This document shows, one piece after another, positions 12,561 through 24,351 of a stretch of DNA of 64,000 nt (position 1 is its first letter; every line of letters starts with the position of its first letter). Source of the stretch: Hormiphora californensis (taxonomy: Eukaryota; Ctenophora; Tentaculata; Cydippida; Pleurobrachiidae); NCBI GenBank assembly GCA_020137815.1, contig CM035357.1:7058553-7122552 (forward strand). Direction: 5' to 3'. The position numbers and the translations under genes are program-made. Below the pieces are notes generated by a model. It had not been told where the DNA came from. It did no database searches and saw nothing but the letters and a program-made list of their open reading frames with translations.

Positions 12561-12849
12561 CACATGTGTTTCGGTATATCAAGAGAGAGAGAAAGGAGTT
12601 GAATGGACTGTGGATGAAAGTTTGTGTACACGAGAGAGAGAATCAGCTACCCTTGTAAAATTAAAACCTGATTTTGTAAAATATTTCTTGTCGTCTTTCT
12701 GCAAAATTGAATTGTATATCAATCGATCATAATTGTGCCATCTTACATGCAATCATGTATGCATTGATGCTTGTATGTATATTTCATCGATTCCAAGCAA
12801 TTACATGGCAATTACACATCGATTGAGTCCCTCTGTCTCTCTTTTCATA

Positions 12850-12896
<47 letters not shown>

Positions 12897-13326
12897 ATCT
12901 ATCTCTCTCTCTCTCTCTGCCATCTCTCCTCATCTATCTATGAAGTTGTGCACACAATTGAGGATAGCTGGATCTGTTCTGTAACAAGCGGTGTATGTAC
13001 CGTTGCCATGGTAACCCTCCTCCGCTTGTTAGTAATAACAGTGTAATCCCAGTATGTAACCACCAGGAAATGACCTAAAATCCCCTCCCTCTCCCTCTGG
13101 CCATTGTTGTCTACCTCTTTTGGTTGTCTACCTGCATGATATACCCCAACCAACACCCCTCACCTCAAGTACATGCTGGATGACTTTGTTTGAAGTAGAG
13201 CTTTCAGCTTAGGTACCGAGAAACTTTCGGTTTTTCGTGAGGTCACAAAGTTGTAGCTGAATTTGTGCTTGTTATTAGCTCTTTCTTAAGTAGCAACCGA
13301 GATAGCTCTCTCCATCTCTCTCTCAC

Positions 13327-13504
13327 TAAGTCCCCGCGGCCATGCTACATCATTTCCACACATTATGCACAATGGTATGTGTGTGTCTTCTTTCTCGGCA
13401 AATTTGATTGGAGCATCGTCTCTCTCTCCTCCAAGTAGGTATTAGACCACCATCTGCTTGTCGAAACCATGGGTCGCAGGGAGACTCATCTTAACAGTGA
13501 GAGA

Positions 13505-13581
<77 letters not shown>

Positions 13582-14661
13582 CGAGAGAGAGAGGGGGGGG
13601 TGATAAGGAGATGAGACTATCCGAGTAGAAAGATCACAACAGGGATCATAGAAAATATGATGAGCAGGGGGGTTTCCATGCATGTGATTGTCAGAGTTCA
13701 TTGTATTACATGTGTAGTGTGTACTGCATGAGTGTATAACACACAGAGAGCTCGAGGATCAGGATCTCGTCACGCAAAAACTCGCACATTTCTGACGTGA
13801 TCACTGTGTGACACACCTTGTATTGTTTCGATCCATTCATTGACTGTGTAAGGTCTTAGAACGATGGAGGGAGGGAGAGAAGAGAGAGAGAAAGAGTCAC
13901 TATAAGCCGTTAGAGAGAGGGAAAGAGAAAGTCAGAGAGAAGGAAAGCAGAAAATAGGAACGTATAGTTAATAAGCCAGTTGCAGTAGTTCAGCGAGACA
14001 TCATGCAGTATATATGTGTGCATTAAATCTCTCCCCTTCTAGTAGAGTCGATAACTACATCGACCTCTCCCAATTGTTCCAGTTTTTGTCACATCTGTTT
14101 GGAGCCTCGACACGACCTCTAAACATGTGTTACTTTTTTACAAACTGTTTTCATCTTGGTGTAATCAGAGTGAAATGTTGCTGATAACAAACTGACTAAA
14201 TTTTTTCAACTTGGGTAACAGGGTGCAAAGTTAGCTCTGGTCCCTACTAAGTCCCCGGGCTCTAGAGATATTTCCAACTTTCACAAGGTATGTGGTGTCT
14301 TTCCGGCAAATCGTTGGAGCATCGACTCACTCTCGTCCTCCAAGTAGGCTATTAGACCCATCTGTCTTTCGAACATGGGTCCCAGAGGACTCATCTTAGA
14401 GAGAGAAAAAAGACGGACAAAGGAGAAAGAGAGAGGGTAGTGATAAGGACGTGACTATGCCGGTAGAAAGATCACAACAGGATCATAGAAAATATGAAAG
14501 GGGTTTCATATATTGTGGTTGCATGTGTATTACTAATATGTCTGCATGACGGTATAAAGTGTCGAAGGAGGACTCGTCACGCAAAATCACTTTCGACTGA
14601 TTGGTGACACACCTTGATTGTTGATCTTTTCACTGGTCAAGGTTTAGAACCGAGGAGGGAA
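13327..14661 (+). repeat. Tandem segmental duplication with an eroded second copy
   Basis: About 13327-13873 recurs in the same orientation at about 14251-14661. Landmarks in both copies, in order: TCCTCCAAGTAGG, TAGAAAGATCACAACAGG, ATCATAGAAAATATGA, CTCGTCACGCAAAA, GACACACCTTG. The second copy is shorter through many one- to ten-base deletions spread along it, including loss of almost the entire GA tract. Confidence 0.85.
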
Positions 14662-14970
14662 GAGAGTAGAGGTTTTGTGATCACAAACAGTTCAACTGCA
14701 GAACAAGGAAACATGGAAAAGAACTATGTTTAAGGTCCGTGGTTCGCACAGGACATAACGGATAATTGGGGGTCATGAATCTCTCCCCTTCCTTTTTCTC
14801 TCCCCTTTTCGTATTTGCTTGTCCTAACTTGCTTCCTTTTTACTTTGCCTTCCGTTTTGTTACAGCTGCGGTAGGTTTATTTACTCGAGCAGCTCTACCT
14901 CACTCTCTTTTTGTGTCCTTAGCACAGCTTTTTTATAACGGCCTGATCTTTGTCCTTTGATCTCCCAGAG

Positions 14971-15074
<104 letters not shown>

Positions 15075-15677
15075 CTACTTAACATAAACCAGCATTGTGG
15101 TAGCATAAAATGAACTAAGAGAGTGGTCACAAACTGCTTAGTTCAAAGAGTAAATGATCGAGAATTATCTAGAATCATCATATCGGAAATGAGAGTAGAG
15201 TAGGATGCCAAGAATTTGAGAGAATGATAGAGAAACTAGGAGAGTATTAACAAAATGACAGCACCGTATATGAAGAACGAAATGTCCAGTAATTTGACAG
15301 ATAGCTTCTCAGTACACCATTTCTCTCTCTCACTTTTTCTTAGATAACGCCAAAATTTGACATCTCGGATATTTTTCATTTCTTGCCAACCCTAAACGCC
15401 TTTCTTGTATTTTCGAGATATATTGTCTGTTGTCCTATTTACCCCCCCCCCCCCGTTCTGCACAGTACCGCACTACATTGCGGAATAATGAGACCACCCC
15501 ACACTCACACTATGTTTACACAGGGTGATGTTGACCACTTGAGATCTCTCCGAAGGCCCGTCCGGCCGGTAGTTCCTCCGAAGGACCGCTTCAACTCCTG
15601 CACGACCCACACCCCCTCCACCAACTAGCCCACCACCGCCCATCACCTGCGAGGTAGAGACACAGACAGAGACCATC

Positions 15678-16913
15678 ATGAAGTTACGGGGCTCAGATCC
15701 CGTATCCAAGAGCAAGGTGATACCATTCATCATGGTTTCCATGGCAACGCTCTTCCTTGGTGTTGTCCTGTTCACCATAGGGATGATGATAGAGTACCAC
15801 TACGAGTACACCCTCAAGGTGTTCTACAAGCCCTACTGGACGGGAGGGGTGGTGATCATTGCTGGTGCCTTCATCCTCCTCTTCTGTTGCCTCAGAACAC
15901 CAGGTGTTGGGGTTACCGTGGCAACGGTGTGCATTCCTGCCATTGCCGCCTCTCTCTGGATGCTCATCTTCTCGTCTCTAATGGCAGTTGAACTTGTCCC
16001 CGATGCAGATAGGTTCTTCTGTTCTGCGAGTGCAGCGAGTGAGGATAAACTCAACTGCAAGTGTATTGAGGACATCGTGTTTAACGTGACCAGCAAGGAA
16101 GAAGTGACGAGCTCTACCGTTAGTAACAGCTGTGAATCAGAGCTTGAGTTCCTGTTTCAGATCATGTTGGCTGTGATTGTTATCTGTATTCTCAACATTA
16201 TCATCCTCTTTACCTTTGTAACGTGGGTCTACACTGCTGCAACCAGCATCACCTACGCAGAGAGAAGGGCATCAATGTATGGGGCAGGTGGTGGGACCCT
16301 TCAAAGGGGCACTCTCATCCACGCTGGCACTCTGCCAAATGGAACTCTAGTCCTTAGCAACACGATGAACACCAGACAACGGACAAACAGCAGGGCACAA
16401 TCAGTGAACAGTCAGATGAACCGTGGTCCTGGGTGGCCGGGACAGTCACCCCTCCAGCGGCAACCCTCTGCAGCTACCTACATGAATACTGGAGGAAGCA
16501 GGACGAACACCCTCAAGAACAGCAAAGCACCCACACCCCCTCAACAACAACCTGATATACCCCGGGAAAGGTTTGACATTCCAGCTGATATTAACCGACA
16601 ACCAGCACCAGAAACGCCCATCTTTAACACAGAGCCTGTTACAGAATTCCAATACGTCCCAACCAGCAACCCTCCACCACAACAACAGAGACCCTCCCAA
16701 CAACAGAGGCCGTCACCACGGCAACAGAGACCGTCACCACGACAACCCAGACCAGAGATACCACCCCCACCACCAGATGATGATGCAGGGGACGAGTCGT
16801 CAGAGGATAATACAACAGTGACAGAAGTTAGGTCTAGGAGACATCAGATGCCAGTCGAGGATAAGATCAAAAACTTTAACAAACATTTTGAGAAAGGATT
16901 TGCAAAGCCGTGA
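15678..16913 (+). CDS. Four-transmembrane protein with proline/glutamine-rich cytoplasmic tail
   Basis: Single-exon frame of 411 residues. Hydrophobic segments lie at about 16-38, 54-73, 77-103 and 157-186, which places both termini in the cytosol and a cysteine-bearing loop (residues about 104-156, with FFC, NCKC and NSC and one NVTS sequon) outside. The topology recalls tetraspanin, MS4A and sarcospan-like proteins, but the tetraspanin CCG motif is absent and I cannot assign a family. The tail (about 190-411) is rich in Pro, Gln, Arg and Thr, with runs such as QQQRPSQQQRPS and PPPPPDDD, and ends in a charged helix (DKIKNFNKHFEKGF). The lack of introns is unusual among its neighbours and could mean an origin by retrocopy. 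A polyadenylation signal AATAAA lies at about 17223. Confidence 0.75.
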   Translation: MKLRGSDPVSKSKVIPFIMVSMATLFLGVVLFTIGMMIEYHYEYTLKVFYKPYWTGGVVIIAGAFILLFCCLRTPGVGVTVATVCIPAIAASLWMLIFSSLMAVELVPDADRFFCSASAASEDKLNCKCIEDIVFNVTSKEEVTSSTVSNSCESELEFLFQIMLAVIVICILNIIILFTFVTWVYTAATSITYAERRASMYGAGGGTLQRGTLIHAGTLPNGTLVLSNTMNTRQRTNSRAQSVNSQMNRGPGWPGQSPLQRQPSAATYMNTGGSRTNTLKNSKAPTPPQQQPDIPRERFDIPADINRQPAPETPIFNTEPVTEFQYVPTSNPPPQQQRPSQQQRPSPRQQRPSPRQPRPEIPPPPPDDDAGDESSEDNTTVTEVRSRRHQMPVEDKIKNFNKHFEKGFAKP

Positions 16914-17319
16914 AGAGGTTATTGATCCGTATTCATTTTGTCATGTGAGTCTCTTGGAGAGCGAGTTGGGCTCAGGAATAAACGGCAAATAGTGATACTG
17001 CAGTTTTCTTTAAAACTTAAGATTCGAATCTGCAGTACCTAAGGTTGAATATATCTGGGGACTTCTGCCAAGCTGAATTAGCTAATATTGACGTGGGAAA
17101 ATTTTAACAAGTTTAGAATTTTAGAATTGGATTGTGTAATGTATATTTGACACGTTTTGTAGAAATATATCTCATTTCATGAAATGGAAATCAATAGTGT
17201 AATTGTACAAAAAGCTTCCTCAAATAAAAAAGTAAAACACTCATAAAGTTGGTTTTTACAGATCTCAAACTTGTCAGTTGTCACTTGTCTTCATTGTCAT
17301 CAATGTTTTCAAAACATTT

Positions 17320-18445
17320 CTACAAGATCCTGTGGGCATTGAATGCCTGGATCAGTGCACTAAAGTAAAGAAGTGTTCGTGTGAACAGAAAGGTATTCTG
17401 ATCAAAATACTCCACATGCTCAGTTAGAGAGGTGGAACTCAGGGAATCAAATGCGTCGTAGGTGATCTTGGGTAGGGTGCTGAACGTCACCAACAGGAAG
17501 CAGAGTAGACCACACTGCCGATCAAATACATCCCTGTCAGTCAACATGCGGTATTTGCGGCGGGTTAACACAGTGGAGGTGGCCGTTACCGCGATGGCAA
17601 TGTTAACGATCAGGAACCCGATAGAGGTCGTCAGGGTAACGAGATGCGATGCCAGGATGTAGGTTGGATGCTCGGATAGGAAGAGCACGGTACACAGGTC
17701 GACAATATTCACCAATATGTACAGGGTGTTCATTAGGAGGAACTCCCTTCGTTTGTCTGGAAAGAGGGTACAGGAAAATGCCAGACAGAAGAGAATGAAA
17801 CCCATTATGAAACCGAGATCACCTGAAACAGTTGATAAGATGATTACTATAACTTGTAAAACATAATGTTTTTGGCTTTTATGTTTGCATTGTAAACATG
17901 TCTTATATTTCGAACTGCAGCTTAATACTTGGGGACATCACGCAATCCCCTACACGTAGCTCTGCCAAGCAGCTTACTGACTTACCAAGTTTTAGAGCGT
18001 GGAGGGAGGACTCCAGTGGAAATTGGAAGAAGAAGGATGCCGCTATCAAGGTAGGGCTGACTGCAAAACCTGAAAACGTTTGTTATCATTGACTACTGTA
18101 AGAATATGGTATCTCAAAAGATAAGTTGCAGTCCAGGGGCAGGATGACTAGGGACTTAAAACAAAGGGGATAGAATGCAAATTCAGAATGATAGTGAGCC
18201 CTGTACAAATATAGTTACTTACCAAGTAGATTGCAGAATGCTACAGCCATAATGGCCACACTTGGCATGGTAATGGCCCTCTGGACCCGCTTCACTATCA
18301 GATAGAAACATGATAGGATGCCCAACACGGTACACGTGGTGAAGAAGGGAGCGTAGAAGAGGTGTTCAGGGAGTGGTTCATTTGATGAGGAGGAGGATGC
18401 CAGACTGGATATGTTAGGAGGCGGGGGATGATCCTGTGATGACAT
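17320..18445 (-). CDS. Multi-pass membrane protein, possibly GPCR-like
   Basis: Two exons, 18445-18223 and 17822-17320, join in phase 1 with donor GTAAGT and acceptor TTTCAG and give about 241 residues. The N-terminus (MSSQDHPPPPNISSLASSSS) is short, Ser/Pro-rich and carries an NIS glycosylation sequon; there is no signal peptide. Hydrophobic helices lie at about residues 29-50, 61-88, 98-122, 130-157, 173-193 and 215-235, so six helices are clear and a seventh is doubtful. The segment AFCNLLGDLGF at the second helix has an acidic residue placed roughly like the TM2 Asp of rhodopsin-like receptors, but no DRY or NPxxY motif is visible. A divergent or truncated receptor is one reading; an unrelated membrane family is equally possible. 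Confidence 0.65.
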
Positions 18446-21005
18446 GGGGAGCTAAAATAAAAAGAGAGAAGATAATACTAGTTACTGAAAGTTAGGATTA
18501 TCAAAAACGAGGAGAAGAGAGTAAATTAGTATAGGTTAGGATCTTTATAATATGTCGAATAGGACGTGTCACAGGCCCAATAGAAGCTATTATATCTAAG
18601 TGTTCTGGACCGTAATCGATGATTAAATAATTAGGAGATTTCGCTACTGCGACGTGGTAGAGACATTATGCAAATCAGGAGAGAGAAATAGGAGCTAGAG
18701 AAAAAGAGAACGGTGTCATTGTGGTTTTGGATTGAGGTGGGAGTAAAATCTATCAAGACTGGTCGACTGGACGCTGTCACAGAGAGAATAAAAAACGTAG
18801 AGTTTGTTAAGAATCGTAGTCGATGAAAAGGATTAGTTATTAGTTTGAGAAGAAAACTTTCTCTGTTCGTCGATAAGCAAATCAAATAGCCAGCGTCAGG
18901 CAATCATCAAATAGGCGTAATTTTATTGCACACAAATATCTAACCATGTGCAGAGCGTTTTTACTACTAATCTGGTGTCTTCTGCAGCAGGCTCAGCAGC
19001 TTTAATTCTGTCACATGATTATAGACAATTGCATACTTGGAGAGAATATAATCTCAGCAGCAACAATTGTCTGCTAAGCTGCAGAACTGAGCCCACATCA
19101 TAATCACTGAATAGGAAACAAGAGAATGGGTGAGCCAGAGAGAGAGAGATAGAATGGGTGAGAAAGAGAGAGGGGAGAGAGAAAATAGGGAAATGATCAT
19201 TATCATCATTATGATCTTCTTCATCTTCTGCTGTAGACACACGTGCACAACTCAGCACCAGGAATAGAACGATACTTAGGGAGAGAAGCATGTGACAAAC
19301 TACCCAACACAGGTGCTTCTCCAATCGACAGTCGAAGCAGCAAACCATTGACTTACAGGAGCTGTCTGGTGCCGCGGACCCCATCTGTCGCCACCGGACA
19401 GCACAGGAGTTTTCCTCAATTAATTCCCATGACGATTTCTAGGTCAAACACTATCTTGCAGACTTATTACTATGTACTATAGACTACTTCATAACGACTG
19501 CACTACAACCAGCACGATCGCTCTAAGTAGAACTTGGGTAGCTCTAAATCAGGGGCTGTAAATCCCCCGCTACATCTGGTGTGTGTCATAAACAACAGTG
19601 TCATGTTGTCAAACTACTGCAGGCTAGTTAGGAGAGCAATCAAGAATGGGCCTAGAGAGCGTGTTTGAAACATAGTACTAGAGGTGTTTGGTACGGTTTA
19701 TGTTCCAAGTTCCAACCCTTACGGCTTACAGGGTCTAGAGAGCTAAAGTTATAAGAAACCCGCTCATGCTCCGCGGAAACTCATCAACTAACATTCTCAA
19801 ATTAGTCCATGCATTATTTGTTCACTTCCTCTGCAGGCTACCTTACCCACTTCCTAAATGCAATATGTGTGTGCGTTTCCCGACAAATTGGGTTACATAA
19901 AACTTGCCGGGTAACCTCCCGCACACAAGCAATGTACAAATAGCTGCATACCAGAATTGACATTCTCTGAGCTAAATTAGACCATGCATTAAGCGAAAAT
20001 ACTCTTCCCTGGTCTAGTTCCTAATGGAGCACTTAGAAAAAGTTTAATTATCTGACAAAACTACGCGATCTTCCTGTCTCAACTAACGTGAGGGACCTTT
20101 AGAGATCTTCCCATGCGAACTGAGAGAAAATCTATCAACCAACATCTAAGCTGATGGTCGAAAATAAATTTATTGAAAAGGCCACCAGGCCAGAGTCCAG
20201 ACACGAGCGAGACGGGTTCAGTTTAAAACCTAGTCCCGTTAGTAAGGAGACTAGGTTTTAAACTTAACCCGTCTCGCCATTTCGATAAATTCATTCTCGA
20301 CCGTCTGCTTAGATGTAGGTTGATAGACGACGTCACAAAACACCAAAACATATTGTCGTGGGTTTTATAGCTAGCCGGTGGTATTATGACTCGCCAAAAA
20401 TCTTTACACAACTAATGATATGCCAGGCAGAGATGGGAGGAAATAGGCATGGAGTAGTTTATGTGTAGAGGAGGCAGGATCTGGGAGATATATGCAGAGA
20501 TATTAGAGATCTATGAGAGAAAGAGAGATGGAGAGAGCTGGAGAGAGAGAGGTAGAGGTACATAAAAAGGGAAGGAATGAGAGGCGGAGAGAAATGGTAA
20601 AATCCGCTCATTATGCCAGGAAGATTTAATTGTTACAATCATAGGCTCCACAAATCTCTCGCACGTGTATCAAACCCTGAACCACGTGTCTCACGAACAA
20701 ATCATGGGTACATTTGCAACCCCTATTATAGAAGTCAGAAGGCAGACAGAAGACGATCTGATGGTGATTCTGAAAGGATGAATCTGTATTTTGCTGACTT
20801 AGCAATGTGGACTGTGTATACTGTTTACCCACAGTCCCGGATGAACAAACCAAATCGTAAACTAATAGAAAATTTCGAACTTCGAAATGGATTAAAGAAT
20901 TGAGAAACAATTAGCAACTTATAATGGACGTAGTAGGTTCTACGAATGGGGTAAATTTACCTTCTCTTCCGATAAATCTAATACAACTGCATATTACAAT
21001 TATTT

Positions 21006-21044
<39 letters not shown>

Positions 21045-22554
21045 CCTCTCTCTCTCTCTCTCTCACCCGGATGTTGTCGCTTCAAACAAACAATATTATG
21101 AGAGGGAGAGACCAAAATATTTCCCATGGCAGACGTGCCTCCAGCTAAAGGTAGATGAGGAGTCAACACAGGGAGAATGAATATATCGTACAAATGGTAT
21201 ACAGATCTTTTTGGCACATGCAAGGATACACGCCTTAAGGGAGAGGGAGATAAAGAGAGAGATAGATGATAGAGGGAGGGAGATAGATGGTAGAGGGAGG
21301 GAGATAGAGAGAGAGAGAGAGAGAGACAGGAGTCTGCAGTAAGGACAGACAGCAGACTACACATATAACCTGGTTATGTTACCCTGCATGTGTTTTATGT
21401 AACAAGGCAGCTAGAACAACAGCCGAAGTATAACAAGCTTTCTGGCACAATCATAGAAAAACAAACGAATTGTTTTAGCTTCGATCGTTATTGCAATGAT
21501 TTGGAAATCAATAAAACATAACATATCAACTCCAGTTGTAATATGTGAGAGAATAAATGCGATACACTAAACGATAACGGTAAGTGAGAGAAGAACACAG
21601 GAACACAGGATACAGCTACTCATCGAGCTACTTCAATAACGATTCACAGACATAGCAAGCGGATATAATGTGGTCACGCCAGCTAATCAAAAGTGTCATA
21701 CTGCATTCTGTTCAACTAGATCCTGTCACTGGATTTCATAGTTATCACTACCAGTCATTGCACGGGAGACTGGAGAGTGATGAAAATTGGAGAGGAAATT
21801 GGCAATGCTGCAGTAATTAAACCAAAGAGATGAAGAACGAATTAAAAGACAGCTTTCAAATCACAGACACACATTGAGCTGCAGACAAGGAGCAAACGGA
21901 AAGAATTAAAGAAACGTTTTCCACAGCTCTAACTCGCGTACTATCTATCTCTTTCCAGCTCCCTATCTCTCTCACCGTGTAATTGTGTGATAGTTTTCTC
22001 TACTGCTGATGCCTGATAGGGCGGGCAAGCAGGAAAACACACTGCGTGGTGGAGAGGTGTAGTAGTAGTAATAACTTAGTTTGCACAGGGAGTGGTACTA
22101 CAAACAAGCAGCAGGCGATACAGAGAGAGAGAGAGAGAGAGAGAGATAGGCAGGAAGTAAGAAATACTAAGTGTCTTAAAGAGTTTTTCATTATTTGAAA
22201 TCATCTGACAAGGGTAGTAGAACATTGCAGCACCTTGAAACACAACCATTTGAAAGTTTCCCTCTCAGGTACACGTGGTTGTGGTCTACTTGTTTGCTTC
22301 GTTTACATTTCCCTCCACCCACACATACATAAAGGCATACACGTCTACCGGTCACCGGAACAGGGCACTAATTGGATGGGAATGAACAGCTGTGTTGTTA
22401 TAATCGGGGAGGAAGTTAGAGAGAACTGTGATAGCCGGAAACAAATACTGCACTTTGCGAATTCCATGTCTTGATACTAAATACTTCTGCTAATTACTTC
22501 CAGGGACCAGTTAAGTGGGAAAAGAGGTTTAAAATTATACCGATAACAATCAAA
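18446..22554. other. Gene-poor stretch with microsatellites and a long hairpin
   Basis: No gene is supported. It contains GA/CT tracts at about 19138-19180, 20515-20560, 21010-21064, 21238-21327 and 22120-22147. ORFs here are low-complexity or lack any domain. Confidence 0.6.
20207..20277. repeat. 29-bp inverted repeat (hairpin)
   Basis: Left arm 20207-20235 and right arm 20249-20277 are inverted copies with one mismatch (arm starts GCGAGACGGGTT and ends AACCTAGTC); the spacer is 13 bases. It could be the tip of a foldback element or an RNA hairpin. Confidence 0.85.
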
Positions 22555-23060
22555 TTATATATAAACACACAATAAATTTATATCTATACTACTTGAATAA
22601 TAAGGTGTAATTGTCTTCCCACGGTAACCCCGGAGGCTGACAATCAGAGTTTTGAGGAGACAGAACGATAGTCTCTGTCGGATGTAGCGCACCGCATCAG
22701 GGATCGATTGTTTGGTTTTCCCGGAAAGGAGAACTGCCAGTCTGCAGTAGAACCTTTCTGCTTCACGTCCCATGGTTCCGGTGGTGGAGAATACAATGGG
22801 TGTGAAAGAAGCTTTCTCTACTTCCAGGATTCGTTCATTATACATCCTCTTTTTCTCTTTCTCGTGGGAAGCCAAGGCCGAATTCAATGACTTTTTGATG
22901 TTAGAGTCTGCAGTCTGCACGAGAGTTAAAAATTCTGATGTCAAGGAAAGTTTTGTCCATGTCTACCCATGTCTACCCATCCTTCCTTGCAGACACGTCA
23001 AGCCTGGCTTGATCGTCAGTGTTGGCACACTTGTACTTGAATTTTTCTGATGGGAAGGAG
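22555..23060 (-). pseudogene. Degenerate retroelement reverse-transcriptase-polyprotein C-terminus
   Basis: The minus strand keeps the tail of a polyprotein of a type common in cnidarian and sponge genomes: YNERILEVEKASFTPIVFS, then the REAERFYCRLAVLLS and RYIRQRLSFCLLKTLIVSLRG blocks. Upstream, in other frames, lie FKYKCANTDDQARLDVSAR and TFLDIRIF, which in such elements precede this tail in one frame. A stop codon and a 12-base duplication (ATGGGTAGACAT) at about 22960-22985 break the frame. No catalytic YXDD core is present, so this is a dead fragment. I cannot separate LINE from DIRS-like origin with confidence. Confidence 0.65.
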
Positions 23061-24351
23061 ATGGGGTTCAATAGTCACGGACCAGTTAAGTAAAACCTTC
23101 AAAACCTCATAACCTCTTTTGATTATCTCTGTACTGGTCTGGAGCCTCGAGGAAAGATCTCCCCTGAGGCTCAAGCGCTGCCTGCCACTCTCAGATGACT
23201 GGGACTCTGTCCCTGCCCCCTGGACACCCTGGCGGCGAGGCTGCAGCTCTTGGCGTATGGTTTCAGTGAAGGTTGCATTCTACAGCGAATACTAACGCAT
23301 GTCTGTATGTGTGGCTAATTCCAAGGCCAAGGGCTCATCATGCTGTCGTCGGAGGAGTCGAGGCGGGAGGCCCGAGGGGTCGGCCATTCAACCAACGAGG
23401 GAAACTTCGAACTTTTTTCTATTTCAGATTTTAAAATCTTTAGAATTTTTCATATCAAGTTTAAAAAAAATTACGAGCTCTGCGCCGCGCGTGAGAACTA
23501 TGTGCACGCGCGATTTTTAAACAATCTGCGATGTAATAATGCGCCGCGCAATGCAATCAATGAGCGCAGCCGCGCGATCGCGAACTAAAAATGTAACCTA
23601 AAAATTTAATTTTTTGAAAAGCGCTGCCTTATCCCGCGCTGCCTTATCCCGCGCTGCCAGCAACGTTTGCCAATTTAATTTTCGTTTTTGAAACAAAATT
23701 TTTGGTTTTGCCCCCTCGGGCCTCGGCCCCTACCCTCCACCCTGCTCTTGGGGCTCTGCCCCTACCACCCCTGATTGGGGGGGGGGGGGGTCATTCCCCT
23801 GACCGAGGCTGCCGCCCTTGGCCCTGGACGGCGGACGCACAGACCGGAGGCCCAGGTCCGTGCCTGTCTAAAACAAGGTGTTTCAAGCTACCACGATTCC
23901 CTGTATTAAAATCCTTTGTAATTATTGTACATAACTGTGATTTTTAGTTTGTTTGCCATCCTGCAAAGTGCAATCTGTACTCACCGATGCCCATTTGCAG
24001 CTAGCGGTAGTGGCACGGTGCATGGTAACCACTAACCATGCCTCAAACATTCTACTTTCATTAGCATTTTAATTAAGCATTCATAATCCGTACAAAAGTT
24101 TCGTTAATAAATGTAAAGAAACACTACAATAAACAATCACTCATCGTCACAGCGTTTTGGGAGATTTCAAGAGTAAAATATTTCGCTATCCCAATCTATT
24201 CAAATTCGTGGCGCCGACTTGTCGTTCGTTTCTGTCCTTTTTAGTTTTCCACTGCTGAAGGAGCTGATAGAATCAAGTAGGGCTGCTTTCCCTCCTCCAT
24301 TTTGAGTTCCTGAAACAAGATTTTGAACAATTTATAATTCCAGTAGATCAA
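23061..24351. other. GC-rich repetitive stretch upstream of PDCD2
   Basis: Contains a GC-rich inverted motif (GGAGGCCCGAGGGGTCGG near 23367 and CCCCCTCGGGCCTCGG near 23711), a short direct repeat TTATCCCGCGCTGCC at about 23629-23655 and a G14 run near 23777. These may be flanks of the retroelement at 22555-23060. No exon is visible. The last 150 bases before 24352 should hold the PDCD2 promoter; I see no clear TATA box. Confidence 0.4.

Noticed and set aside
13486-13701. ORFs encoding Leu-Ser or Glu-Arg repeats (also at 10410, 12733, 14933, 20924, 40608, 46046, 46631)
   Set aside because: They are translations of (GA)n/(CT)n microsatellites with no flanking coding signal.
19243-19482. 79-codon plus-strand ORF
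   Set aside because: No domain, composition not distinct from surrounding noncoding DNA.
20613-20910. Overlapping 96- and 94-codon ORFs on both strands
   Set aside because: Mutually exclusive antisense frames without domain, signal peptide or plausible splice partners.
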